This document shows, one piece after another, positions 43,701-51,841 of a stretch of DNA of 64,000 nt (within the stretch, counting starts at the first letter, position 1; each line of letters begins with the position of its first letter). This stretch comes from Candidatus Methanoperedens sp. (GTDB lineage: Archaea > Halobacteriota > Methanosarcinia > Methanosarcinales > Methanoperedenaceae): positions 1 to 64,000 of the forward strand of contig VEPM01000014.1 in NCBI GenBank assembly GCA_012026795.1, written 5' to 3'. The notes below the pieces were generated by a model. The model was given only the letters and a program-made list of their open reading frames with translations, was not told the origin of the DNA and searched no databases. Made by a program: the position numbers and the translations under genes.

Positions 43701-44609
43701 TTATGCAGCATATTTCAGCACATCATCCAGATTATTAATGTACTCAACATTTATTCCAATATTTTTTTCAATATAGTCTTTTGCATCTATAGTTTCAGGC
43801 ACCCTCTCTATAACAGTAATCCCATAATAATTTCTTGTCTTTTCAGTATATTGAATGAGCCTGCTGTTCTCCCTGGGGAGTAAGATTAAGTTTTTCCCGC
43901 TATCTTTTGAAGCTTTTGCTTTCTCGATTACTCCTCCTATCTCACCAACATGTCCGTCCTTGTCAATCGTGCCAGTCATAGTCATATCCTTTCGAAGCTC
44001 AAGGTTGTTGAGACTTCCTACAACAAGCAAAGTCATAAGCGCTCCAGCACTGGGTCCATCAACTGATGGAACTTCATATGTGGCATCGATACTAAAAATT
44101 ATATCACTTCCGGAGAGATCTTTCGCTGTTTTTTTCTGGGCTACATAAGCCGCTGTGTTTGCTGCATCCTGGAACACTACACCCATAAGAGGTTTTGTAT
44201 CGACAAGTATCCTTCCCCTTCCTGGTTTTATTTCCACTGAAATATTCATCATGGAACCAATCTCAGTGATTTGCTGCCTCACAAACGGGTAATCTTCGAT
44301 GTACTCCACCTTCTGCATGACAGCAGGTGCCTCAAGTTTTGCGGCTCCGGATAAACCGGTTGGAGTGTTGTTAAGATTTTCTTCAAAACCTGCTATTTTT
44401 TCCCTATAAAGATCAAGTTGCGAAGCATAATTCTGTATGGTAAGATTATCTCTGTATATCTGTTTACTCATCTCGGAATTGGTTATTTCAAGTTGATTTA
44501 TTTTATCTTTCATCTCAAGAAGATCTTTTGATGAAGGCTGATTCTGGATTAGATATATATTCATTAAAACCGATATTAAAAGTAACACTGCCAGAATCTT
44601 GCTTTTCAT
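43701..44609 (-). CDS. membrane-anchored Lon-type (S16) serine protease
   Basis: The protein is about 302 residues from ATG 44609; a GTG at 44693 overlapping the rubrerythrin stop would add 28 basic residues. It has a signal anchor (~3-22) and a coiled-coil stalk (~27-80). The S16 proteolytic domain carries Ser187 in VPSVDGPSAGALM and Lys230 in GEIGGVIEKAKAS, with the 43-residue Ser-Lys spacing seen in Lon. It lacks an ATPase domain. It may act outside the membrane on exported proteins. Confidence 0.82.
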   Translation of the reverse strand: MKSKILAVLLLISVLMNIYLIQNQPSSKDLLEMKDKINQLEITNSEMSKQIYRDNLTIQNYASQLDLYREKIAGFEENLNNTPTGLSGAAKLEAPAVMQKVEYIEDYPFVRQQITEIGSMMNISVEIKPGRGRILVDTKPLMGVVFQDAANTAAYVAQKKTAKDLSGSDIIFSIDATYEVPSVDGPSAGALMTLLVVGSLNNLELRKDMTMTGTIDKDGHVGEIGGVIEKAKASKDSGKNLILLPRENSRLIQYTEKTRNYYGITVIERVPETIDAKDYIEKNIGINVEYINNLDDVLKYAA

Positions 44610-44689
44610 ATCTAATGTATTAATGCATTTATTTGTAATTAATTCTTTTCTCTTCTTTTTTCGATTGCCGAGAAATGTTTGTTTTTCAC

Positions 44690-45274
44690 TCACCAGTTCT
44701 GCGCAAGTACCTCATAATATGATTGCGCATGCTTGCATGCAGGGCATACTTCAGGAGCTTCTGTGCCTTCATGAATATAACCGCAGTTCCTGCAATGCCA
44801 TTTTACAGTTTTATTTTTCTTAAAGACAGAACCTTCTTTTAGGTTATTTATCAGATGCCTGTATCGCATTTCATGGAACTGTTCCACTTCGGAAATCTCC
44901 GTAAAAGACTCAGCTACTTCCGGGAATCCTTCTTTTTCTGCGATCTTTGCAAATGCGGGATACAGGGTTCCCCATTCAAGCTTTTCCCCTTCTGCTGCTG
45001 CAAACAGGTTTTCCGCCGTGTTCCCGATAACTCCTGCGGGGTACATTGCAGTTATCTCCACGTCCCCGCCCCGGAGGTGCTTGAAGAAAACCTTGGCATG
45101 TTCTTTTTCATTGTCCGCAGTCTCAAGAAAAATCGCAGATATTTGTTCAAAACCTTCATTTCTCGCCGCGCTGGCAAAGTAGGTGTAACGGTTCCTTGCC
45201 TGGGATTCTCCTGCAAAAGCTGCAAGAAGGTTTTTTTCAGTCTGGCTTCCTTTAAAATTTTTGTATGATGTCAT
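44690..45274 (-). CDS. rbr: rubrerythrin
   Basis: The 194-residue protein has an N-terminal diiron four-helix domain (GESQARNRYTYFASAA, ADNEKEHAKVFFKHL, EISEVEQFHEMRYRHLI). The C-terminal rubredoxin-like Fe(SCys)4 site is in WHCRNCGYIHEG and EVCPACKHAQSYYE. It reduces hydrogen peroxide and protects anaerobes from oxidative stress. It ends where the S16 protease frame may begin, so the two may be co-transcribed. Confidence 0.94.
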   Translation of the reverse strand: MTSYKNFKGSQTEKNLLAAFAGESQARNRYTYFASAARNEGFEQISAIFLETADNEKEHAKVFFKHLRGGDVEITAMYPAGVIGNTAENLFAAAEGEKLEWGTLYPAFAKIAEKEGFPEVAESFTEISEVEQFHEMRYRHLINNLKEGSVFKKNKTVKWHCRNCGYIHEGTEAPEVCPACKHAQSYYEVLAQNW

Positions 45275-45366
45275 GTTTTTGACTTCCTGTCTTTTTTTGA
45301 CTTCTTGTCTTTAGTATGTTTTTTTAACTTATAAGCTTATAAATATTGAATATACATCAAGGACAA

Positions 45367-46017
45367 TCATATCCTGTGCCTCGCAGCAGCTCTTATTTTC
45401 CTGCAATCGTCTTCTATTTCATCAAGTGTTTTGCTATCTTTCAGAGCCCCAAAACTTTGTGACAGAAAATTCTCCACTATCTTCAATCCCTGCGGCGTAA
45501 GCACAGACTCAGGATGGAACTGCAACCCAAATATCGGTCTCTCCTTATGCTTGATTCCCATGATGATGCCGTCTTCCGTTCGTGCTGTAACCTCAAGCTC
45601 CTCTGGTAATCCTGTTATCGCCAGTGAGTGATACCTCCCACCAACAAGTGGAACGGACAATCCCTGGAATATTCCTTTTCCGTTATGATTGATGGGACTT
45701 GTTTTCCCATGCAGCGGCCCTGAAGGGGAATGACTCACCTCGCCGCCAAACGCCACTGCTATCGCCTGGTGGCCGAGGCATACGCCAAGGACAGGTACGG
45801 TTGATTCCCTGATAATATCAAGGCAATTCCCTATATCCCTGGGATTTGCAGGATGACCTGGACCTGGTGAGATCACAATAGCATCAGGGTTTATATCCCT
45901 GACTTCTTTCAGTGAAATTATGTTGGGAACGACAACGGTATCAGGCTCGAAAATGGAGACATAATCCACAAGATTCCAGACAAAAGAATCCTTGTTGTTT
46001 ACAAATAATACTTTCAT
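45367..46017 (-). CDS. trpG: anthranilate synthase component II (glutamine amidotransferase)
   Basis: The 216-residue class I amidotransferase provides ammonia from glutamine for anthranilate synthesis. Motifs present are NNKDSFVWNLVDY, VISPGPGHP, the nucleophile elbow VLGVCLGHQAI, and FGLQFHPESVLTP (His-Glu). It is the last gene of the trpD-F-E-G run but is separated from trpE by 232 bp containing repeats. Confidence 0.94.
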   Translation of the reverse strand: MKVLFVNNKDSFVWNLVDYVSIFEPDTVVVPNIISLKEVRDINPDAIVISPGPGHPANPRDIGNCLDIIRESTVPVLGVCLGHQAIAVAFGGEVSHSPSGPLHGKTSPINHNGKGIFQGLSVPLVGGRYHSLAITGLPEELEVTARTEDGIIMGIKHKERPIFGLQFHPESVLTPQGLKIVENFLSQSFGALKDSKTLDEIEDDCRKIRAAARHRI

Positions 46018-46078
46018 GTTCCTCCAATAACCGATTTTAGCCGCAGATGTACGCAGATAAACGCAGATGAATTACGAT

Positions 46079-46226
46079 AGAACACGGATTGCGCGGATGA
46101 CACGGATACGCATATATCCGTGACTATCCGTCCGATCCGTGTCATCCGTGTTCTTAGCTGCTTTACCTTTCCATACGATGCCGCCATGATTACTGATCTT
46201 TGCGTCCTTTGCGTTCTTTGCGGTGA
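46079..46226. repeat. cluster of palindromic repeat elements between trpE and trpG
   Basis: A hairpin (46081-46152) pairs AACACGGAT...GACACGGAT with ATCCGTGTCATCCGTGTT. A second block (46198-46225) reads ctttgcgtcctttgcgttctttgcgg, the same family as the hairpin at 60937-60994. A cgcag(a)t(g/a)-type run near 46040-46070 belongs to this kind of repeat. Such 'acacggat' and 'aaagaacgcaaag' repeats are scattered in many archaeal and bacterial genomes. Confidence 0.75.
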
Positions 46227-46249
46227 ATTATTATAACTTCTCGAAACTA

Positions 46250-47773
46250 TCATGTTCCTCCAATCGCCTTTATCATCGCAGCCATCTTGCGCTCTGTCTC
46301 ATTATACTCATATTCGGGGTCGGAATCTGCAACTATCCCTGCGCCTGCCTGCACTATTGCTTTCCTTCCATTTTTGATGATCGTCCTTATTACGATAGCA
46401 AAATCAGCATCCCCGTTCCATGAATAATAACCCACGCCTCCCCCGTATATCCCGCGGGCATCCTTTTCAAGGTCATGTATTATCTCCATCGCACGGATCT
46501 TTGGAGCGCCTGACAGCGTCCCTGCCGGGAATATGGCGCGTGTGGCATCGAACTGGTCGCATTCATCGCGAAGTTCCCCTGACACTGTGCTTTCGATATG
46601 CTGGACATGGGAATATTTGATAACAGACATGAAATCATCGACTTTCACGGTGCCACCTTTTGAAACCATCCGCACATCGTTTCGCCCCAGGTCAACAAGC
46701 ATTACATGTTCAGCCCTCTCTTTCTCGCTGCCAAGCATTTCTTTAGCAAATTCTTCATCTTCTGCCCGGGTTTTGCCGCGAGGGCAGGTGCCTGCAATTG
46801 GGTTGATAATGACTTTTCTATTGTGGACAGACATTAAAGTCTCAGGGCTTGCGCCTATGATTGCAGTACCGTTAAACTCAAACAGGTACATATAAGGGCT
46901 CGGATTAACGCTTCGAAGGGATGTATATAATTCAAGCGGGGTCTGGTCAGTGATCACTTCATATTTTCGTGAAAGCACCACCTGGAAGATATCCCCGTCA
47001 ATTATGTGTTGTTTTGCTTTCCTGACGATTTCTTCGTATTCGCTCTTTTCCATATTGCCATTGATCTCTAAAGGTTTATTTTTTTCAAGGGCAAAAGGCC
47101 GGGCAGCTTTGATCGTGGAAGCAAGTTCGTTCGCATCTTCAAGCGCCTGGTTGTAAATTTCTTTTGCATCACCCGCGCCAGGGATAAACGGTGTAATGAC
47201 AATAAATGTCTCATTGGTAAGATGGTCAAATACAATGGTTTTTGTAGTAAGCGCAAACTGCGCATCAGGTGTGGGGCTTTTCCCTGGAGAGATATCCAGC
47301 CAGCAGTCATACACCATATCATAAGCGCAAAAACCGATTGCACCTCCAAGAAATGTTTGCCTGTCAAAACCCGCACCCTTGAATTTAACATCGGTTGCCG
47401 AAAAAGAAGCCCTGAGAGCATCCATTGTATCAAGATCGGCTTTAATCCTGCCTTTTTTTTCTTTGTAAGATTCACAAACTTTTGAAATCGAGGATTCTAT
47501 TAATCCTATAAAATCGGTCTTGTGCGGGTAGTCAAGTGATACCATGCGATTCTTAACCGTAACTATGGCATCAGGCCTGGCACCCACAAATGAAAACCTG
47601 GCATGCTTTTTTTCTTTCTCGACTGATTCAAGAAGATACGCGCATTTTTTATCAAGCGAGGCATAAAGTTCAAGCGGTGAACAATCTGCATCCACCTTTG
47701 CTTTAAGTTGGATTATCGCTGGTCTATCTTCTGCAAGGCGGATGAATTCCGCTTCACCAATGTCAAATCTCAT
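46250..47773 (-). CDS. trpE: anthranilate synthase component I
   Basis: The 507-residue chorismate-utilising enzyme carries the tryptophan feedback motif LLESVEKEKKHARFSF (L-L-E-S) near the N-terminus. Catalytic regions are NPSPYMYLFEFNGTAIIGAS, PIAGTCPRGKTRAEDEEF, and FPAGTLSGAPKIRAMEII. It converts chorismate and ammonia to anthranilate. Its start overlaps the stop of trpF (ATGA, 47770-47773). Confidence 0.95.
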   Translation of the reverse strand: MRFDIGEAEFIRLAEDRPAIIQLKAKVDADCSPLELYASLDKKCAYLLESVEKEKKHARFSFVGARPDAIVTVKNRMVSLDYPHKTDFIGLIESSISKVCESYKEKKGRIKADLDTMDALRASFSATDVKFKGAGFDRQTFLGGAIGFCAYDMVYDCWLDISPGKSPTPDAQFALTTKTIVFDHLTNETFIVITPFIPGAGDAKEIYNQALEDANELASTIKAARPFALEKNKPLEINGNMEKSEYEEIVRKAKQHIIDGDIFQVVLSRKYEVITDQTPLELYTSLRSVNPSPYMYLFEFNGTAIIGASPETLMSVHNRKVIINPIAGTCPRGKTRAEDEEFAKEMLGSEKERAEHVMLVDLGRNDVRMVSKGGTVKVDDFMSVIKYSHVQHIESTVSGELRDECDQFDATRAIFPAGTLSGAPKIRAMEIIHDLEKDARGIYGGGVGYYSWNGDADFAIVIRTIIKNGRKAIVQAGAGIVADSDPEYEYNETERKMAAMIKAIGGT

Positions 47774-48417
47774 AGTCCCCTCGCGTTATTGATAAAATCG
47801 ATCACTTTCATTTCATCTTTTCTTCCATCGGTCTCAACGCCTGATGCCGTATCGACCGCATGTGGCCGGACACATTGGACCGCAGCTTTTACATTCTGCG
47901 GATTCAGGCCGCCTGCCAATATCACAGGAAGACCGGCATTGAGAACGACTTTTGAACTTAATTCCCAGTTGTGCGTAACACCTGTTCCCCCGGTCTTCCC
48001 GTCAAGAACAGTATCAAGCAGCACGGCATCAGCTATTCCCGAAAGGTCTTTTACAAGATCAATCAGCATGTCTGCATCAGCATGTGCTGAAACGGAAATT
48101 GTTTTAATGAGTTTCACTCCTGTTTCTTTTATCTTCTCAAGTTCTTCAAGGGGGAGTGAATTATGGATCTGGACCGCGGTGGGCTTTGATGCATGGATCA
48201 TATCGATGGCCTCATCCGCACTTCCTGGCATGATGACAAGCACGGAGGTCACAAAAAGCGGCACACGGGCTATTAATCCTGATGCTTCGGAAAGAGTGAT
48301 CTTCCTTGGGGAGTCAACAGGCACTTCGGTAATAAATCCCACTGCGTCCGCACCTGCATTAATTGCTATGGCAAGGTCGCGTTCACTCTTTATACCGCAA
48401 ATCTTTACTTTCATCAT
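47770..48417 (-). CDS. trpF: phosphoribosylanthranilate isomerase
   Basis: The 215-residue TIM-barrel enzyme has VKICGIKSERDLAIA (catalytic Cys and N-terminal signature), ADAVGFITEVPVDSPRKIT, TAVQIHN and ILAGGLNPQNV, followed by a late AVDTASGVETDGRKD. The catalytic Cys and Asp are present. It lies between trpD (9-bp gap) and trpE (4-bp overlap). Confidence 0.94.
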   Translation of the reverse strand: MMKVKICGIKSERDLAIAINAGADAVGFITEVPVDSPRKITLSEASGLIARVPLFVTSVLVIMPGSADEAIDMIHASKPTAVQIHNSLPLEELEKIKETGVKLIKTISVSAHADADMLIDLVKDLSGIADAVLLDTVLDGKTGGTGVTHNWELSSKVVLNAGLPVILAGGLNPQNVKAAVQCVRPHAVDTASGVETDGRKDEMKVIDFINNARGL

Positions 48418-48426
48418 CCAGCCCTT

Positions 48427-49455
48427 TTATAAGAACCTTGCAAGTTTTTCAGGTTCGCCTGCCGCGTTTACGAGTTCTTTCAGTTTGTTTAGAGCTGCGC
48501 CGCTATCTATTACCTTGTTTGCCAGGTTTATTCCGGCAGTAAGATTTTCCGCATGTGCGCTAACAAAAAGCGCTGCGCCCGCATTTACAGCGATTATATC
48601 CCGTTTTGCTCCTTTTTTGCCTTTAAGGACATCCACAATATCCCTTGCATTTTCTTCCGGTGTGCCTCCGGCAATGTCCTCCATTGAAGCGCGTTTAACA
48701 CCAAGTTTCTCAGGTGTCGTAGTGTATTTTGTAAGCTTTCCGCCGTTCAGTTCCACAATTTGTGTTTCACCGGCTGTCGATATCTCATCCATGCCGCTGC
48801 CGTGGACCACAAGCGCCCTTTTTGTTCCCAGGATATTGAGTACGTTTGCCATTGGCTCACATAAGGAACTGTCAAATACACCTATCACCTGTGCCTTTGC
48901 ATTAGCGGGATTCGTTAGGGGCCCCAGGATATTAAAAACAGTCCGGAAACCCAGGTCGCGCCTTATCTGCCCCACACGCTTCATCGAAGGATGAAATACC
49001 GGGGCAAGCATGAATCCGATGCCAACCGTCTCAATTGTCTTTTCCACCTGTCCGGGAGGCGCATCTATCTTTACACCAAGCTCTTTTAGCACATCAGCAC
49101 TTCCCGATCTTGAAGTGATAGAGTAATTCCCGTGCTTTGCAACAGGAATGCCTGCACCTGCTGTCACAAGCGCCGCGCCTGTGCTTACATTAATCGTTCC
49201 CATTGAGTCGCCGCCTGTGCCGCAAGTGTCGATAAGTGTCCCGTTGATTTGCGGATTTATGATGTTGGCGGCTTTCTTCATTCCCAGTGCAAGTCCTGCG
49301 ATCTCGGCAGGGGTCTCACCTTTCATCTTCATGGCCGTCAAAAACGCTACTATCTGGGTATCGGTTGCATCGGTAAATATTTTAGATATCGCAAGCTGTG
49401 CCTCTTCTGTCGTGAGACTCTGTTTCTGGATAAGTTTATTGATATAGTCTTTCAT
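48427..49455 (-). CDS. trpD: anthranilate phosphoribosyltransferase
   Basis: The protein is about 342 residues from ATG 49455 (MKDYINKLIQ); ATG 49464 is also possible. Motifs present are TCGTGGDSMGTINVSTGAAL, GNYSITSRSGSADVLKELGV, VGFMLAPVFHPSMKRV and FNILGPLTNPA. It transfers phosphoribose to anthranilate. It is the first gene of trpDFEG and lies directly behind the TGTACA boxes at 49465-49500, the nearest of which is 10 bp from this ATG. Confidence 0.94.
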   Translation of the reverse strand: MKDYINKLIQKQSLTTEEAQLAISKIFTDATDTQIVAFLTAMKMKGETPAEIAGLALGMKKAANIINPQINGTLIDTCGTGGDSMGTINVSTGAALVTAGAGIPVAKHGNYSITSRSGSADVLKELGVKIDAPPGQVEKTIETVGIGFMLAPVFHPSMKRVGQIRRDLGFRTVFNILGPLTNPANAKAQVIGVFDSSLCEPMANVLNILGTKRALVVHGSGMDEISTAGETQIVELNGGKLTKYTTTPEKLGVKRASMEDIAGGTPEENARDIVDVLKGKKGAKRDIIAVNAGAALFVSAHAENLTAGINLANKVIDSGAALNKLKELVNAAGEPEKLARFL

Positions 49456-49464
49456 AAAGATCAT

Positions 49465-49500
49465 TGTACATTCCTGTACATCAATGTATAAGTACGTACA
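49465..49500 (-). promoter_or_regulatory. four TGTACA-like TRP boxes at 10-bp spacing
   Basis: TGTACA occurs at 49465-49470 and 49475-49480, followed by TGTATA at 49485-49490 and CGTACA at 49495-49500. All four are in register at exactly 10 bp, one helical turn. In Methanothermobacter thermautotrophicus, TrpY represses trp transcription through TGTACA 'TRP boxes'. These are placed in the leader of trpD and in the region divergent to the gene at 49526. No trpY is visible here. Confidence 0.7.
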
Positions 49501-49525
49501 TCGTATATAAAAGTTATCCTTTAAT

Positions 49526-50440
49526 ATGAGAAAAGTAATTATGGGAAGCATGAATCAGCAGTTGGCATATAAATTACTGGCAGCCTTTCTCGTATTAACC
49601 ATGTTAGGCTCGGTATTTGCCTTTTTTTTCACAGGGGCAAGAGACGAAACCACGCAGGAAACCAATACTCCGGATACGGATCTGGGCAAATACGACCCGG
49701 GTTTATGGACGGTCAACGAGCCTTTCTATTCAATTTCTGATTCTCTCAAAATGACACCGCCGGGGGCTGAAGTAGCATATTATGCGGATCTTGAAGGCAT
49801 GACCCCGCAACTGGCACAATGGACAAGATCGGAAAATACAATGATCGGTGGATTAATTCAGGAAGTGGACACAAAGCTCTATAAATCAAATACTACAAAA
49901 TTATATTATGCAGGGATCCGGGAAGGAAATAACAATTCACTTCTTCTTTTAAATACAATGGCGACTCCGAATAATGATTTTGAATATATAGTCATACCTG
50001 ATACCAACATTCTGGTGCGTCAGGAACAGGATTTTTATGGGATGTATAACATAATGGGAACACCTACTATTTTTGCCCAACCCCAGACTGCTGTAAATGT
50101 CCTGGAAATTATTTACGGGCAAAATAAAACAAATACATCATATGATCAGTACGAAGGACTTATAAGTAAAGTGGAACCAGCGCCATTCCAGATTGTTAAT
50201 TCAAATATAACATTTGCCAAACAGTTTTATTTTGGTATCGGAATTGTCAATGGAAGTTATGAACGGACCACAGCCTACCTTGATGCAAACTCAACTGTTT
50301 TGGGAAAACTTAACGAGTCAAAATCCAACAGCACACAAAAAGGTTTCGAACAGTATAATGTCAACCAGAGTGGAAATTATACTGTTGTTAAAATAGTATC
50401 ACCAGAACTGTTCACAGTTTTGAATGAGGAGACCACATAG
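49526..50440 (+). CDS. membrane-anchored extracytoplasmic protein of unknown function
   Basis: The 304-residue protein (starts at 49526, 49541 or 49550) has a signal anchor ~14-36 (MNQQLAYKLLAAFLVLTMLG), then an extracytoplasmic domain. Many N-x-S/T sites lie in its C-terminal half (NTTKLY, NKTNTSY, NSNITF, NGSYERT, NSTVLG). I do not recognise a family. It starts 26 bp from the last TRP box of the divergent trp operon, so its transcription could be affected by the same regulator. Confidence 0.65.
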   Translation: MRKVIMGSMNQQLAYKLLAAFLVLTMLGSVFAFFFTGARDETTQETNTPDTDLGKYDPGLWTVNEPFYSISDSLKMTPPGAEVAYYADLEGMTPQLAQWTRSENTMIGGLIQEVDTKLYKSNTTKLYYAGIREGNNNSLLLLNTMATPNNDFEYIVIPDTNILVRQEQDFYGMYNIMGTPTIFAQPQTAVNVLEIIYGQNKTNTSYDQYEGLISKVEPAPFQIVNSNITFAKQFYFGIGIVNGSYERTTAYLDANSTVLGKLNESKSNSTQKGFEQYNVNQSGNYTVVKIVSPELFTVLNEETT

Positions 50441-50533
50441 GCGCAAAATATATAGCATATCATGCTGTAGAAAGCGCCGATACTTTTATTCAAATGAATG
50501 ATGAAGGATAAAATCCTGAAGGAAGTAATTAAA

Positions 50534-50905
50534 ATGGCACAACCAACCTATATAAAATTTGAAGTTCCCGCTGAACTGTCCAATAAAGCATTAGAAGCTC
50601 TTGAGATGGCACGGGATACTGGAAAGATCAAGAAGGGAACAAACGAAGCCACAAAAGCGATAGAACGCGGTATCGCAAAACTTGTAATAATAGGCGAAGA
50701 CGTAAATCCGCCTGAAATTGTCATGCATCTTCCCGCACTTTGCGAGGAAAAGAATACACCTTATATATATGTGAAAAAACAGGTGGAACTTGGTGCAGCA
50801 AGCGGGTTAAGTGTGGGCAGCGGCGCGGCGGCAATTGTTGAACCGGGAAAAGGTAAAGAACTGGTAGATGAAGTGGCACAGAAAGTCCAGTCATTAAAGA
50901 AGTGA
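50534..50905 (+). CDS. rpl7ae: ribosomal protein L7Ae
   Basis: The 123-residue protein starts at ATG 50534 ([15 protein letters not shown]). Signature segments are [20 protein letters not shown] (K-turn binding) and [17 protein letters not shown]. In archaea it serves in the 50S subunit, in box C/D and H/ACA snoRNPs, and in RNase P. It is followed by S28e (4 bp), L24e (4 bp), Ndk (9 bp) and aIF5B, the conserved archaeal cluster. Confidence 0.95.
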   Translation: MAQPTYIKFEVPAELSNKALEALEMARDTGKIKKGTNEATKAIERGIAKLVIIGEDVNPPEIVMHLPALCEEKNTPYIYVKKQVELGAASGLSVGSGAAAIVEPGKGKELVDEVAQKVQSLKK

Positions 50906-50909
50906 GATC

Positions 50910-51125
50910 ATGGCTGATGAAGATGCAGGATATCCTGCAGAAATAGTTGAAATCGTGGGTAAGACCGGCATGCACGGCGAAGCCATGCAGATACAGTGCC
51001 GGGTACTGGATGGAAGGGATAAAGGCAGGATCATTACCAGGAATGTCGTAGGACCGGTAAAACTTGGTGATACCCTGATACTGCTTGAAACCTCACGGGA
51101 AGCAAAGAAATTAATGTCAAGGTGA
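50910..51125 (+). CDS. rps28e: ribosomal protein S28e
   Basis: The 71-residue protein has an OB-like fold: [40 protein letters not shown], and the C-terminal [15 protein letters not shown]. The TGAGATC ribosome site lies 4 bp after the L7Ae stop. Length is normal. Confidence 0.95.
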   Translation: MADEDAGYPAEIVEIVGKTGMHGEAMQIQCRVLDGRDKGRIITRNVVGPVKLGDTLILLETSREAKKLMSR

Positions 51126-51129
51126 GACC

Positions 51130-51324
51130 ATGGAAAAAAGGAAATGCTCATTCTGCGGAGGTGCAATTGAACCCGGTACAGGCAAGCTTTATGCAAGGAA
51201 AGATGGAACAGTGTTCTATTTCTGCTCCTCTAAATGCCAGAGTAATTTAAACCTCGGCAGGATACCCAGAAGAGTCGCATGGACCGAAGCGGGAAGGAAA
51301 GCCAGGGGAAAAACAGCAACATAA
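51130..51324 (+). CDS. rpl24e: ribosomal protein L24e
   Basis: The 64-residue zinc-binding ribosomal protein has the [20 protein letters not shown] motif and the second pair [16 protein letters not shown], then a basic tail [15 protein letters not shown]. The start is 4 bp after the S28e stop, behind GGTGAG. Length is normal. Confidence 0.95.
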   Translation: MEKRKCSFCGGAIEPGTGKLYARKDGTVFYFCSSKCQSNLNLGRIPRRVAWTEAGRKARGKTAT

Positions 51325-51333
51325 GGTGAGATA

Positions 51334-51786
51334 TTGGAGCGTACATACGTAATGGTAAAACCCGATGGGGTGCAGCGTGGCATTATCGGTGAAGTTATAA
51401 GCAGGATCGAGCGGCGTGGACTAAAAATAGTGGCTATGCGTATGAATACGATGTCACTTGATTCTGCAAAGAAACATTATGCTGAGCATGCACAAAAACC
51501 GTTCTTCAATTCCCTGGTAAGTTTCATAACATCAGGGCCATCGGTTTCGATGGTTGTTGAAGGAAAAAATGCAATATCAGTGATGCGTGCAGTTAACGGC
51601 GCTACAAATCCTGTTAACGCTGCCACGGGAAGCATTCGCGGCGATCTGGCACTGGACACAGGACGCAATATCGTCCATGCAAGCGACTCTCCTGAATCTG
51701 CAACCAGGGAAATAACCATCCATTTTAAGGAATCCGAAATATCAGGATATACAAGGGCTGACGAAGCCTGTATATACGAAAATTAA
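51334..51786 (+). CDS. ndk: nucleoside diphosphate kinase
   Basis: The 150-residue kinase transfers phosphate between NTPs and NDPs. The active-site His lies in [16 protein letters not shown]; the N-terminal [19 protein letters not shown] and [15 protein letters not shown] are typical. The start is TTG 51334, supported by GGTGAGAT (51325-51332) upstream. Confidence 0.95.
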   Translation: MERTYVMVKPDGVQRGIIGEVISRIERRGLKIVAMRMNTMSLDSAKKHYAEHAQKPFFNSLVSFITSGPSVSMVVEGKNAISVMRAVNGATNPVNAATGSIRGDLALDTGRNIVHASDSPESATREITIHFKESEISGYTRADEACIYEN

Positions 51787-51841
51787 GGTTTCATTTTTAA
51801 AAACGCTCTTTATTATATACTTTTAACATAATCTATAGAAT

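Noticed and set aside
47708-48994. 428-codon plus-strand frame
   Set aside because: It runs opposite to trpE/trpF/trpD, has a Ser/Phe-rich composition typical of antisense frames, and no recognisable domain.
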